A stretch of 64,000 nucleotides of DNA from Xanthomonas hortorum (GCF_024339125.1 NZ_CP101417.1:4103001-4167000), one strand, 5' to 3'; shown: positions 43,417-53,280, counted from the stretch's first letter. Translations and numbers: made by a program. The notes: generated from the sequence alone by a model not told the origin.

Positions 43417-43840
43417 GGGCCTTGCGTCGGCCCTCCTCCTCGCGCTGCTGGGCGGCTGCGCCACCAGCAAGGAGGATCTGCTGACCCACGGCGACCGCTC
43501 GATGATGGATATCTGGCAGCAGGAAACCGGCGACGGCGCGGTGGGTGGTGCCGGCCAGGTGGCTCACCGCCTGCTGCTCGACGCGCGCCAGAGCCTGCGT
43601 CGGCCGCTGACCGACGCCGACGTGCAGGCCGCACCCGCCGAGCAGATGCGCTACACGCGCACGGCGCGCAACGAGGTCTATCGCCAGTTCCAGCGCCTGC
43701 CCAATCCCGACCTGGTGATGTACGTATTCCCCCATTTGGCCGGCACGGACCCCGTGCCGGTTCCGGGCTACAGCACCGTGTTTCCGCTGTACCAACGCAT
43801 CCAATACGCCATGCCGGGCGAGCGCGTGGAGGACTACTGA
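43397..43840 (+). CDS. conjugative transfer lipoprotein (TIGR03751)
   Basis: 147 residues from the ATG at 43397 after GCAGGAGAAAACC. A lipobox LLGGC (cysteine near residue 21) and the family text DLLTHGDRSMMDIWQQETGD are present. This is the TraV/VirB7-like lipoprotein of the core complex. The stop overlaps the VirB4-type start (TGATG). Confidence 0.9.
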   Translation: MLSNLTKGLASALLLALLGGCATSKEDLLTHGDRSMMDIWQQETGDGAVGGAGQVAHRLLLDARQSLRRPLTDADVQAAPAEQMRYTRTARNEVYRQFQRLPNPDLVMYVFPHLAGTDPVPVPGYSTVFPLYQRIQYAMPGERVEDY

Positions 43841-46704
43841 TGCGGTGGAAACTCCCTTGGCCCAAGCTGGCCGCCGCAGCAAACGGAAACGACGAGCCGT
43901 CTGACGGATGGCTGCGCCATGTCGAGGCCTTGCGCCAAGCTGGCCTGCCCGAACCCGGTGCTGCGGTCCAGGGCCACAGGCCGGCGACCGTGGCCGACGA
44001 GCAGGCGCTGTACGACGTTGCGCCGTCCTTTGTGGAACTGCTGCCCTGGGTGGAGTTCCTGCCCGAGTCGAAGTCGATGCTGCTGGAGGACGGGCAATCG
44101 GTGGCAGCCTTCTATGAGCTGGTGCCGTTGGGCACCGAGGGCCGGGAACCCGGCTGGCTCGCGCATGCCCGCGACGCGTTGGAGAATGCGCTCCAGGACA
44201 GCTTCGATGAACTGGATGAGAACCCTTGGGTGCTCCAGCTCTACGCCCAGGACGAGCCCAGCTTCGACCAGTACATGCAGACCCTGCGCGACTACGTGCG
44301 GCCGAGTGCCCGCGATACGGCATTCACCGAGTTCTACCTACGCTTCTTCAGCCATCACCTGCGCGCGGTGGCCAAGCCGGGCGGCCTGTTCGAGGACACC
44401 GTGGTCACGCGGCTGCGCTGGCGCGGCCAGACTCGGCGTGTACGGATGGTGGTCTATCGCCGTTCCATCGGACAGACGAGCCGCCGTGGTCAGACCCCGG
44501 AGCAGATGCTCAACATCGTCTGCGACCGCCTGTGCGGAGGACTGGCGAACGCTGGCATCGAGGCCCGGCGCATGGTCGCCGCAGACATTCACGACTGGCT
44601 ACTGCGGTGGTTCAACCCGAATCCCAAGTTGCTTGGTCCTGGTGCCGAGGACCGCGAGCGCTTCTTCGCGCTGGCGCGCTACCCCGACAAAGCTGAGGAC
44701 GGCGAGATCGAACTGGCGAGCGGGCGGGATTTCAGCCAGCGGATGTTCTTTGGGCAACCACGTTCCGACGTCGCGCAAGGCGCTTGGTATTTCGACGGGA
44801 TGCCGCACCGCGTGCTCGTCACTGACCGGCTTCGCATGCCACCGGGCACGGGGCACTTGACCGGCGAAACCCGCAAGGGCGATGCGATCAACACGCTGTT
44901 CGACCAGATGCCCGAAGACACGTTGATGTGCCTGACGATGGTCGCCACGCCGCAGGACGTCCTCGAATCAGACCTGAACCACTTGGCGAGAAAGGCTGTG
45001 GGCGAGACGCTTGCGTCCGAGCAGACGCTCAAGGATGTGCATGAGGCGCGCTCGATGATCGGCAGCGCGCATAAGCTCTACAGAGGCAGCTTGGCGTTCT
45101 ATCTGCGTGGGCACGATGAAGCAGAACTGGACCGGCGCGGCCTCGATCTCGCGAACGTGATGCTCAACGCCGGCTTGCAGCCGGTGCGCGAGGAAGACGA
45201 GGTGGCGCCGCTCAACAGCTATCTGCGCTGGCTGCCGTGTTGCTACAACCCTGGCCTGGATCGGAAGAAGTGGTACACGCAACTGATGTTCGCGCAGCAT
45301 GCCGCGAACCTATCGCCGGTGTGGGGGCGCAGCCAGGGCACAGGGCATCCCGGCATCACGATGTTCAATCGCGGCGGCGGGCCGATCACCTTCGATCCCC
45401 TCAACAGGTTTGACAGGCAGATGAATGCCCACCTCTTCCTGTTCGGACCGACGGGTTCGGGCAAGTCAGCCACGCTCAACAACCTGCTGAACCAGGTCAC
45501 GGCGATCTACCGGCCGCGCCTGTTCATCGTGGAGGCTGGCAACAGCTTCGGGCTGTTCGCCGAGTTCGCGCGCAAGCTCGGACTGACTGTCCACCGCGTG
45601 AAGCTCGCACCCGGGGTGGACGTGAGCCTAGCTCCCTTTGCTGACGCACGTCGCCTGATCGAGACGCCGAGCGACGTGCAGACGCTCGATGCCGATGCGC
45701 TGGACGAGGACCGGCCACCCGACGCCACAGAGGCGGACGAGCAGCGCGACGTGCTAGGCGAACTGGAAATCACCGCACGCCTCATGATCACCGGCGGCGA
45801 GGACAAAGAGGAGGCGCGCATGACGCGCGCGGATCGCTCGCTGATCCGTCAGTGCATCCTCGATGCGGCCGAGCACTGCGTGGCCGATGGGCGCACGGTA
45901 CTCACGCGCGACGTGCGCAACGCGCTTCGCACCCGCGGCCAGGACCCGACGTTGCCGGAAACGCGGCGCGTGCGCCTACTGGAAATGGCCGACGCAATGG
46001 ACATGTTCTGCCAGGGCAACGATGGCGAGATGTTCGACCGGCCCGGCACGCCGTGGCCCGAGGCCGACATCACGCTGGTTGATCTCGCCACCTATGCCCG
46101 CGAAGGCTACAACGCGCAGCTCTCCATCGCCTACATCAGTCTGATCAGCACCGTCAACAACATCGCCGAGCGCGACCAATACCTCGGGCGGCCGATCGTC
46201 AACGTGACCGATGAAGGGCACATCATCACCAAAAATCCGCTGCTTGCCCCTTACGTCGTGAAGATCACGAAGATGTGGCGCAAGTTGGGCGCTTGGTTCT
46301 GGTTGGCGACACAGAACATCGACGACTTGCCGCGTGCCGCGGAGCCCATGCTCAACATGATCGAATGGTGGATCTGCCTGTCGATGCCACCGGACGAGGT
46401 GGAGAAGATTGCGCGCTTCCGCGAACTCTCGCCCGCGCAGAAGGCATTGATGTTGTCAGCCCGCAAGGAAGCCGGCAAGTTCACCGAGGGCGTCATCCTG
46501 TCCAAGAACATGGAAGTGCTCTTCCGGGCCGTGCCACCGAGCCTTTACCTCGCCCTCGCGCAAACCGAACCCGAGGAAAAAGCCGAGCGCTACCAGCTCA
46601 TGCAGCAGTTCGGCATCAGCGAGTTGGACGCCGCCTTCAAGGTGGCCGAGAAGATTGACCAGGCGCGCGGCATTGAGTCGCCGGCCCTGGACCAGCCCCA
46701 ATAG
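43840..46704 (+). CDS. traC: conjugative transfer ATPase, PFL_4706 family (TIGR03744), VirB4/TraC-like
   Basis: 954 residues. Walker A GPTGSGKSATLNN (about 535-547), Walker B-like IVNVTDEGHIITKNP (about 786) and a late KMWRKLGAWFWLATQNIDDL are as in the VirB4/TraC ATPases that drive pilus assembly. The family text ETRKGDAINTLFDQMPEDTL supports TIGR03744. Full length, no frameshift. Confidence 0.95.
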   Translation: MRWKLPWPKLAAAANGNDEPSDGWLRHVEALRQAGLPEPGAAVQGHRPATVADEQALYDVAPSFVELLPWVEFLPESKSMLLEDGQSVAAFYELVPLGTEGREPGWLAHARDALENALQDSFDELDENPWVLQLYAQDEPSFDQYMQTLRDYVRPSARDTAFTEFYLRFFSHHLRAVAKPGGLFEDTVVTRLRWRGQTRRVRMVVYRRSIGQTSRRGQTPEQMLNIVCDRLCGGLANAGIEARRMVAADIHDWLLRWFNPNPKLLGPGAEDRERFFALARYPDKAEDGEIELASGRDFSQRMFFGQPRSDVAQGAWYFDGMPHRVLVTDRLRMPPGTGHLTGETRKGDAINTLFDQMPEDTLMCLTMVATPQDVLESDLNHLARKAVGETLASEQTLKDVHEARSMIGSAHKLYRGSLAFYLRGHDEAELDRRGLDLANVMLNAGLQPVREEDEVAPLNSYLRWLPCCYNPGLDRKKWYTQLMFAQHAANLSPVWGRSQGTGHPGITMFNRGGGPITFDPLNRFDRQMNAHLFLFGPTGSGKSATLNNLLNQVTAIYRPRLFIVEAGNSFGLFAEFARKLGLTVHRVKLAPGVDVSLAPFADARRLIETPSDVQTLDADALDEDRPPDATEADEQRDVLGELEITARLMITGGEDKEEARMTRADRSLIRQCILDAAEHCVADGRTVLTRDVRNALRTRGQDPTLPETRRVRLLEMADAMDMFCQGNDGEMFDRPGTPWPEADITLVDLATYAREGYNAQLSIAYISLISTVNNIAERDQYLGRPIVNVTDEGHIITKNPLLAPYVVKITKMWRKLGAWFWLATQNIDDLPRAAEPMLNMIEWWICLSMPPDEVEKIARFRELSPAQKALMLSARKEAGKFTEGVILSKNMEVLFRAVPPSLYLALAQTEPEEKAERYQLMQQFGISELDAAFKVAEKIDQARGIESPALDQPQ

Positions 46705-46719
46705 CCGCCGGAGAGAACC

Positions 46720-47484
46720 ATGACGCCCAGACGTCCTTCCATCCCGATACAGGTGCTGGCATTCCGCCACAGGCGCTGGCGGCCTCGCTGGCTCTGGGGC
46801 TTGGCCGCCGCGCTGGTCGCGCTATTGCTGATTTGGCTTTCGTCCAGGTGGTCCGGCGATTCCACGACGCGGTCTCCCGTGGCGGTCAACACCGCACAGG
46901 TGGCTGGGCCTCCCTGGCAGTTGGGCAACCCCGAGGGCCGTTTCACCATGACGCTCTATGGGGACCTCGAATGCCCATTCTGCCGCTCCTACTTCCCGCT
47001 GCTCAAGCGCTGGGTGGGCGTCAACGCGGACGTGGCCCTGCAATGGCAGCACATGCCGCTGGCCGCGCATGAGCCGGCTGCGTCAGCCGAAGCACGTTTA
47101 GCCGAATGCGCCGCTGAGGTGGGTGGGCATGCTGCCTTTTGGCAGACCATCGAATGGGTCTATGCCCATACGCGCAGCGACGGCCAGGGCTTGCCCGTTG
47201 GCCTGCGCTATCCCGACCTCACGCCCGCTATCGATCAGTGCCTGGCGAGCGAGCGGCCGGACTTGGCGATCCGTACCCAGGCCGCGGAAGCGACGAAGAG
47301 CGGCGTGACCGCCACGCCATCGGTCAGACTGCACGATCGCCAGACCGGTCAGACCATCCTGCTGCAGGGGCCGATCGAGGGCGACGCCCTGCTGTCGGCC
47401 ATGGACATTTTGTCGGCTGACGACCCGGCCGACACACCCACCACCGAAATGCCTGCCGACGTTGTCGGCGACATGCCCAGGTAG
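46720..47484 (+). CDS. DsbA-like thiol oxidoreductase of the transfer operon
   Basis: 254 residues: one N-terminal membrane span (LWGLAAALVALLLIWL, about 26-42) then a thioredoxin/DsbA fold with the active site ECPFCRSYFP (about residue 83) and cis-Pro region VTATPSVRLHDRQTG. Likely makes disulfides in transfer proteins. Its last ten codons overlap element copy E (from 47455), so the 3' end of the gene is also part of an RNA-like structure. Confidence 0.87.
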   Translation: MTPRRPSIPIQVLAFRHRRWRPRWLWGLAAALVALLLIWLSSRWSGDSTTRSPVAVNTAQVAGPPWQLGNPEGRFTMTLYGDLECPFCRSYFPLLKRWVGVNADVALQWQHMPLAAHEPAASAEARLAECAAEVGGHAAFWQTIEWVYAHTRSDGQGLPVGLRYPDLTPAIDQCLASERPDLAIRTQAAEATKSGVTATPSVRLHDRQTGQTILLQGPIEGDALLSAMDILSADDPADTPTTEMPADVVGDMPR

Positions 47485-47586
47485 CCTGCGGTCCTTGAGG
47501 CTACGGCGCAGCCCGCTGCGCTGACCGCTACCCGTTCGCCTCGCATCCTGGCCGCGAACGATCACCGCAGCCGCGGTGGTGGATGC
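47455..47586 (+). ncRNA. structured leader element, copy E
   Basis: P1 GCCGAC/GTCGGC (47455-47469), linker GACATGCCCAG, P2 GTAGCC/GGCTAC (47481-47504), P3 GCGCAGC/GCTGCGC (47506-47521), then P4 GCATCC (47543-47548) with GGATGC (47581-47586). Lies upstream of radC and matches copy D closely even before P1 (ATGCCTGC-GACGTTGTC type). I recall a published bacterial RNA motif named after radC from comparative genomics; whether this is it needs a covariance search. Confidence 0.65.
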
Positions 47587-47668
47587 ATCCTGTTCCGTTA
47601 TTCCTATCCCCCGGAGGGCTTGCCCTTCAGGGGCGTGCGCCCTCCTATCTCACATCTGGAGGTTCGTC

Positions 47669-48163
47669 ATGCCTTTCGCCGTTAATAACTCCTGCGTGGA
47701 GTCACTTCCTTTCGTCGCTGCGCAGCACGAGGACCGGATCATCCAGCAAGCCATCGCGCTGCTGGAACAGCGTGTTTTCAAAGCCGGCCCGCGTCTCGAC
47801 TGGCCAGCAGACGTTCGGGACTACCTGCGTCTGAAGCTGGTCGACGAGCCCAACGAAGTATTCGTCGTTGTGTTCATGGACAATCTGCACCAAGTGCTGG
47901 CCTGTGAACCGATGTTCAGAGGCACGATCAATTCGGCCACGGTTCACGCGCGTGTCATCGTGCAGCGTGCATTGGCGCTGAACGCTGCCGCCGTCATTCT
48001 TTCGCACCAGCATCCCTCGGGGGCCACTGAACCGTCGAACGCTGATCGCACGCTAACCCACCAACTGGAAGCTGCGCTGGCGCTCATCGATGTTCGGGTA
48101 CTGGACCACATCATCATCGGCAAGGGAACTCCATTTTCCTTCGCTGAGCGCGGCCTGCTGTAG
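47669..48163 (+). CDS. radC: RadC-family JAB-domain protein
   Basis: 164 residues. The JAMM-like metalloprotease motif is visible: HARVIVQRALALNAAAVILS then HQHPSG and a later D (NADRTLTHQL). ICE-borne RadC proteins of this length lack the N-terminal HhH part of chromosomal RadC. Role unknown despite the name; proposed in anti-restriction or recombination. ATG 47669 follows CTGGAGGTTCGTC; the earlier ATG at 47576 is rejected. Confidence 0.92.
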   Translation: MPFAVNNSCVESLPFVAAQHEDRIIQQAIALLEQRVFKAGPRLDWPADVRDYLRLKLVDEPNEVFVVVFMDNLHQVLACEPMFRGTINSATVHARVIVQRALALNAAAVILSHQHPSGATEPSNADRTLTHQLEAALALIDVRVLDHIIIGKGTPFSFAERGLL

Positions 48164-48186
48164 CCCATCTTTTTCATTGATCATTG

Positions 48187-48210
48187 CGGGGGCTTCGGCC
48201 CCCGTTTTTT
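48187..48210 (+). terminator. intrinsic terminator
   Basis: CGGGGGC-TTCG-GCCCCCG followed by six T, 24 bases after radC. Confidence 0.9.
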
Positions 48211-48323
48211 CTTTGCAGCGAGATAATCTGGTATGTGGGGTGCCCGCGATGCGCTTTGTTTGTGCGTGTCGCATCGGGTTCGGCGTTTGACTATCGCCCT
48301 GATCAACTTCCGGGGCACGCGAC

Positions 48324-48770
48324 ATGCCAGCATCTTTTCTCAGGTTCGCGCCAGGCTTGCGAGCCCTTGGATTAGCCGTCGTGCTGCCTGCGTCCTTGGT
48401 GGCATTCAGCCCGGCCACACTGGCTACCGATGTGCTGGTCATCACCGACAGCCGTCATCCGGTCAGGACCATGCGCGGCGAGCGGCTGATCGAGCTGGAC
48501 GAAGCGCCGCGGATCGAAGCTGAGCTTTCTGCGGCACTGCCCGCCGATCCCGATCAGGCAACAGCCATCGCCAGGCGCCGGTTGAACCAAGGCGGTGCCG
48601 ACCTTCAGCACCGCATCGCTTCCGCATACCAAGGCGTCACCGACGCATGGAGCTTGGGCATCACCAGCATCCCGGCCGTCGTGGTGGACCGGCGCTATGT
48701 GGTCTATGGCGAGCCTGACGTGGCGCGTGCCATCGCGCGAATCGAACAGCATCGGAGGACACAGCCGTGA
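48324..48770 (+). CDS. ICE protein, PFL_4709 family (TIGR03757)
   Basis: 148 residues with a signal peptide (LGLAVVLPASLVAFSPATLA) and mature domain VLVITDSRHPVRTMRGERLI, then GITSIPAVVVDRRYVVYGEP. Matches TIGR03757; thioredoxin-like fold without CxxC, related to TrbC/TraW-type periplasmic proteins by position. It overlaps the next gene by ATGA type spacing. Confidence 0.88.
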   Translation: MPASFLRFAPGLRALGLAVVLPASLVAFSPATLATDVLVITDSRHPVRTMRGERLIELDEAPRIEAELSAALPADPDQATAIARRRLNQGGADLQHRIASAYQGVTDAWSLGITSIPAVVVDRRYVVYGEPDVARAIARIEQHRRTQP

Positions 48771-49732
48771 TCCGCCTATTCGACCCGTTGCGCCGCCTGC
48801 GTGTCGCGGTGGCCTCGCTGCTGCTGGTCAGCGCCACAGCGAGCTACGCATTGAATACCGCAACCATCGTCGGTTCAGTGGCATCGCCAGATTGCCTGGA
48901 GTACCGGGTGGTGGGCATCTGCTACTGGCTCTACTGCACTGTAAGCGGCTGCACGGTGCGCACGTCCGTCAAAGTGCGCCACTACATTCCCGATGCGGTC
49001 GTCTCCAGCTACAACAACACTGGCGAAAATCCTTGGACCGATGTGCGTGCGATGAGCGCCTCCAACGCGACAGCTCGCGCGGGTGGTGACGGCATCACTA
49101 ACGACGACCACGAGAACAATCTCGCACGATTCAAGAACGCCGATGTCATCGGCCATCCCGGCGGCGAGGTGTTCAACCAGTTCGCGTCGTCTTCGGGCTA
49201 TTTCTGCGAGGGCGCTGGCATGGCGTTCATGCCGTATCTGCTCAGCACCCTGGACACACTGGCCTGGCGCTACAACGTGCCCGAGATGGCTTACCCGGAG
49301 GCGCTGACCCCGGGCATTCGCGAGATCGGCGCGCGCTCGACGTCGAACCTCTGGGGCAACGTCTATCCGCGCGGCGGCTTCCTGCACCAGACGGACGACC
49401 ACAAGGCTGGTGCCGTGGTGGCCCAACGCGCGGGGGATGTGGTCACGCGCCGCGGGCAGGTCCATGTCTATCAGCCGCTGCTGGCAAACTCGCGGCCCGG
49501 CTACTGGCCTGCCGGCGCGCTGATGGAGGGTAATGCCTCGACCGGCAAGTGGCAGGAACTCACGCCCGCGCTGTCCTCGTCCTGCACGGTCTTCCCGCGC
49601 GGCGGCTCCCTGATTCAAGCCACTCAAACCACTCAAGCCCAGCAAGGCGACTACGCCTGGGCGCTGTGGCGGCCCTATGTGTGCTGCGAACGCCGGGGCC
49701 AGGTGTTCCTCGGCAGCGTCGATTTCGATTGA
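48767..49732 (+). CDS. ICE protein, PFL_4710 family (TIGR03756), TraU-like
   Basis: 321 residues with a signal peptide (VAVASLLLVSATASYA) and a cysteine-rich mature part (VVGICYWLYCTVSGCTVRTS). Matches TIGR03756, the TraU-like periplasmic protein needed for DNA transfer. Its stop lies ten bases before the next gene. Confidence 0.9.
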   Translation: MIRLFDPLRRLRVAVASLLLVSATASYALNTATIVGSVASPDCLEYRVVGICYWLYCTVSGCTVRTSVKVRHYIPDAVVSSYNNTGENPWTDVRAMSASNATARAGGDGITNDDHENNLARFKNADVIGHPGGEVFNQFASSSGYFCEGAGMAFMPYLLSTLDTLAWRYNVPEMAYPEALTPGIREIGARSTSNLWGNVYPRGGFLHQTDDHKAGAVVAQRAGDVVTRRGQVHVYQPLLANSRPGYWPAGALMEGNASTGKWQELTPALSSSCTVFPRGGSLIQATQTTQAQQGDYAWALWRPYVCCERRGQVFLGSVDFD

Positions 49733-49742
49733 GGATACGGCG

Positions 49743-51137
49743 ATGAAGCGTCCTGAACTGATGAATCTCTCTACCAAGGCACGCCGCCTGCTGCGCACCA
49801 CGGCGCTGGCCGGCGCGCTTGCCCTGGGCTGCGGCCTCGCATGGGCGCAGAACGGCTTCCAGGCCAGCGGCCCCGTCATCGGCGATGAGGTCATGTATTC
49901 GATTGGTGGTGGCAGCGCGGTGTCCATGGGCCGCGCGGCAGGCATGCGTTCGATCGGAGTCGGTGCGGGCTGGAACAGCAACCTGATCTGCGGCGACATG
50001 AACATCCAGACCACGCTGAAGAACCAGCTCAACGGTGTCACGAACGGCTTTCAGCAGATCATGAGCAACGTGATCCAGAGTGCTACCAGCGCCGTGGCAT
50101 CCCTGCCTGCGCTGATCATCCAGCGCGCCGATCCAGGCTTGTACAACCTGCTCACAAATGGCGTGCTGCAGGCGCGGCTGGACTTCGACCGCTCGAAGCT
50201 GACGTGCCGCGCCATGGCCGAGAAGATGGCCGAGACGGCCGGCGGCCAGCTTGGCTGGAGCCAGATGGCACAAGGCATGGCGCTGCGCGATGCGGTGTCT
50301 AGCACGGATGCCGTGTCGGCGATCGAGCAAGCGGAAACCAAGCGCGGCAATGACGGCGTGCCCTGGGTGGGCGGCAGCAATGCCGGTGGCGCGGGCCAGC
50401 CGGCCATCCGAGTGGTCGGCGATGTCACTCGGGCGGGCTACAACCTGGTCAATGGCCGCAGCGTGACCGACACGTCATCCATCGCCCAAGCGAGTTGCGC
50501 AAGCCTGTCCTGCCAGACCTGGACCTCGCCGCAACAGGCGGTCGAATGGGCGACGCGGGTCCTGGGCGAGAAAGAGCAGCGCATCTGCGATGCCTGCACC
50601 AAGACCGAGACAGTGCCCGGTGTGGGGCTCACGCCGCTGATCCAGGAGGAGTACGAGGCGAAGTTGGAAGCCTTGCAGGAGCTGATCTCGGGGACGCGCA
50701 ACACGACGTTCGAGAACCTGCGCGTGGCTGGCAGCACCTCGCTGCCCATCACGCGCGGCGTCATCGAGGCGCTACGCGACGAGCCCGATCAAGACCTGCT
50801 GGCGCGGCGGCTGGCGTCCGAGGTGGCGCTGTCGTCCGTGCTGGAGAAAGCTCTGCTGCTCCAGCGGACCCTGCTGACGGGCAAGAAGGAGCCCAACGTC
50901 GCCGCCAATGAACTCGCGGTGGAGGCCGTGAACCACGAGAGCGACACGCTCGACCGCGAGATCCAGAACCTGAAGACCGAGCTGGAACTGCGCCGCGAGC
51001 TGGCCAACAACTCGCCGATGGCCATCATCCAGCGCCACGGCACGCGTGCGGCGGGTTCGCGTGGCATCTACGAGGGTGATCCGGTGCCTGACCGTCTCGA
51101 CCAGTTGCAGAAGGGCAATCCGGGAGTCCGGCCATGA
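49743..51137 (+). CDS. ICE protein, PFL_4711 family (TIGR03755), TraH-like
   Basis: 464 residues from ATG 49743; the earlier frame start at 49677 is inside the TraU-like gene. A signal peptide (TALAGALALGCGLAWAQ) precedes NGFQASGPVIGDEVMYSIGG. Late coiled-coil segments. Matches TIGR03755, a TraH-like part of pilus extrusion. Overlaps the next gene by ATGA. Confidence 0.9.
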   Translation: MKRPELMNLSTKARRLLRTTALAGALALGCGLAWAQNGFQASGPVIGDEVMYSIGGGSAVSMGRAAGMRSIGVGAGWNSNLICGDMNIQTTLKNQLNGVTNGFQQIMSNVIQSATSAVASLPALIIQRADPGLYNLLTNGVLQARLDFDRSKLTCRAMAEKMAETAGGQLGWSQMAQGMALRDAVSSTDAVSAIEQAETKRGNDGVPWVGGSNAGGAGQPAIRVVGDVTRAGYNLVNGRSVTDTSSIAQASCASLSCQTWTSPQQAVEWATRVLGEKEQRICDACTKTETVPGVGLTPLIQEEYEAKLEALQELISGTRNTTFENLRVAGSTSLPITRGVIEALRDEPDQDLLARRLASEVALSSVLEKALLLQRTLLTGKKEPNVAANELAVEAVNHESDTLDREIQNLKTELELRRELANNSPMAIIQRHGTRAAGSRGIYEGDPVPDRLDQLQKGNPGVRP

Positions 51138-51481
51138 GCATGACTGGGCTGCGGCCGCGCTGGCTGTTCAGCAGGCGCGCGGCGAAGGCGCTGATGTGGA
51201 CGGTGGTGATCATTGCCGCTGCCGTGGGCACCAACATTGCTGGCATCTACATGGTCGGCAGCGTTACCGGTTGGGAGCGCTGGCTGGCGGCCGCGGAAGG
51301 CTATTTCCTGGTGTGGAGGCTCTGCCTGTACGGGACGACGGCCTATGGATGGATCTGGATGCGCCGCCGGCTGCTGGCGCGCGAGGCCGATGCGCAGGCG
51401 CGACGCCGCTTGGGGCGCAGTGAGATCGCCGGCGTCCTCGCCATCGTGGCGCTGGAAACCAGTCTGCTGATACAGGGCTAA
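51134..51481 (+). CDS. small membrane protein of the conjugation operon
   Basis: 115 residues with three membrane spans (ALMWTVVIIAAAVGTNIAGI; a middle EGYFLVWRLCLYGTTAYGWI; a final AGVLAIVALETSLLI) and a basic N-terminus. Between TraH- and TraG-like genes in MPF-G ICEs; no functional assignment. Confidence 0.8.
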   Translation: MSMTGLRPRWLFSRRAAKALMWTVVIIAAAVGTNIAGIYMVGSVTGWERWLAAAEGYFLVWRLCLYGTTAYGWIWMRRRLLAREADAQARRRLGRSEIAGVLAIVALETSLLIQG

Positions 51482-51496
51482 GGGGAGAGTCAGGCA

Positions 51497-53014
51497 ATGA
51501 CGCTTTTCACCACCGACTACCTGGAGTACTACCTCACCCTTGTCTCCTGGATCGTCAATAACGGCATCTGGGCCGTGTTGGTATCCAGCGGGGTATTTGC
51601 GCTGCCCTTTGTGGCGATCATCGTGCAGGAATGGCTCAAGGCCCGCACGGAAGGTGCCGACGAAGGCAACAAGGGCGTGCTCTCGGCTGCGCGCATCGAG
51701 AACCGAGTGTTCGTCGCCATCGTGGTAGTGATGTTTGCTGGCATCCCTTTCATCGACGTCGACCTCAACACCATCCAGTACGACAGCTCACGCTCCGCGC
51801 AGTGCCAGGTCAGCGTGCCGCAGCCGGCCGACACAGGTTGGTCGCAGTCCTTCTCGACCCTCAACAATCAAAGCGCAAAGTTGCCGGTGTGGTGGGCCTT
51901 CATCCACGCGCTCTCGCGCGCTGTCACGGGCGCTTCTGTCGCGGCAATCCCCTGCGGCACCGACCTGCGGCAGATGCGGATGGAGATTGACGCCACGCGC
52001 ATCGACGATCCAATGCTGGCCCAGGAAGTGGCGGATTTCAGCCACGATTGCTACGGGCCGGCCCGTGCCAAGCTGTTCATGCAGCGCCCGCAACTTGATG
52101 AAGACCAGATGCACGATGTCACCTGGATCGGCTCGCGCTTCTTGACGGACACGGCCGGCTACTACGACAGCTATCGCTCCAGCACGCCGCGCGAGGACTG
52201 GCCCTACGACAGCAACCGAGATGCAGGGCTTGCGCAGGTGTCCAGCGGCGGCGGATACCCGAACTGTCGGCAATGGTGGGCCGATGGCAGCAACGGCCTG
52301 CGGGCACGGCTGCTGGGCCAGGTGGACCCAAACCTGCTCACGCGGCTGGCGGGCTGGGCTGGGTTCCTGAGCCGCGCCGACGTGGATGATTCGGTGATTC
52401 GCGCGATCGCCTCGCCGCGTCAGCAGAAACTCAACCAAGGCTCGGTCTATACAGACTACGGTGGCCAGATCGACAAAACCTTGCCGAACATCGTGACGCG
52501 CGCGGCAGGTGACGTGGGAATGGCCGTTGGGGGACTGGCAGCATTCCCCGCAATGGACGTGGTGCGCCAGGCCCTGCCCATGGTGCTCGCGCTCCTCAAG
52601 ATGGCGTTGGTGATTTGCATTCCTCTGGTATTGGTCGTGGGCACCTACGACCTCAAGATGGTCGTCACGGTCAGCGTCGTGCAGTTCGCGCTGTTCTTCG
52701 TCGATTTTTGGCTCCAGTTGGCCCGCTGGATCGACAGCACCATCCTTGATGCGCTCTATGGATGGGGCTGGGGATGGAACCGGCCGCACAATAACTTCGA
52801 TCCGATGGTCGGATTGAACAATGCCTTCGGCGACATGCTTCTGAACTTCGTCACCGGGACGATGTTCTTGGTCCTGCCGACTTTTTGGGTCGCAGCGTTG
52901 GGGTGGGTCGGGATCAAGGCCGGGGTGATCGCTCAGAACCTTGCCGTAGGCTCCAAGGAAGCTCGTGATAGCGCAGGGGTGGGTGTAAACAAGGTAGCTG
53001 GCAAAGTGCTGTGA
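51497..53014 (+). CDS. traG: TraG N-terminal-domain conjugation protein (VirB6-like)
   Basis: 505 residues with several membrane spans at both ends (WAVLVSSGVFALPFVAIIVQ; LPMVLALLKMALVICIPLVL; VVTVSVVQFALFFVDFWLQL; MLLNFVTGTMFLVLPTFWV). This matches the MPF-G TraG-type protein that forms the inner-membrane channel. Start follows AAGGGGAGAGTCAGGCA. In related ICEs DUF3742 and the relaxase follow; here the next DNA is unrelated cargo. Confidence 0.88.
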   Translation: MTLFTTDYLEYYLTLVSWIVNNGIWAVLVSSGVFALPFVAIIVQEWLKARTEGADEGNKGVLSAARIENRVFVAIVVVMFAGIPFIDVDLNTIQYDSSRSAQCQVSVPQPADTGWSQSFSTLNNQSAKLPVWWAFIHALSRAVTGASVAAIPCGTDLRQMRMEIDATRIDDPMLAQEVADFSHDCYGPARAKLFMQRPQLDEDQMHDVTWIGSRFLTDTAGYYDSYRSSTPREDWPYDSNRDAGLAQVSSGGGYPNCRQWWADGSNGLRARLLGQVDPNLLTRLAGWAGFLSRADVDDSVIRAIASPRQQKLNQGSVYTDYGGQIDKTLPNIVTRAAGDVGMAVGGLAAFPAMDVVRQALPMVLALLKMALVICIPLVLVVGTYDLKMVVTVSVVQFALFFVDFWLQLARWIDSTILDALYGWGWGWNRPHNNFDPMVGLNNAFGDMLLNFVTGTMFLVLPTFWVAALGWVGIKAGVIAQNLAVGSKEARDSAGVGVNKVAGKVL

Positions 53015-53280
53015 CTGATAGGCCAAACCTCAGTCATCGAGGCGTCATCCCAACACATCCCTGATCGACATGCGTCGTGAGGGCAAGCTTTTGCCCATTG
53101 CATTGAGTAATGGGCGCAAAATGGAAGACCTGATAAAGGGAGAGCCAATGGGACATTTACAGCCTAGCTGTGCTTAGCATTGGCAAGCACATCTTCATAG
53201 AGGAATTCAAGGCCGATTTGTTCTTCGGTGTGTAAGCGTCGTCTCAGCACCCTCTGTTTTTATTGATGGCTTTGTGATCA

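Noticed and set aside
49560-50330. 256-codon minus-strand ORF across the TraU/TraH-like genes
   Set aside because: Opposite-strand shadow over two well supported conjugation genes.
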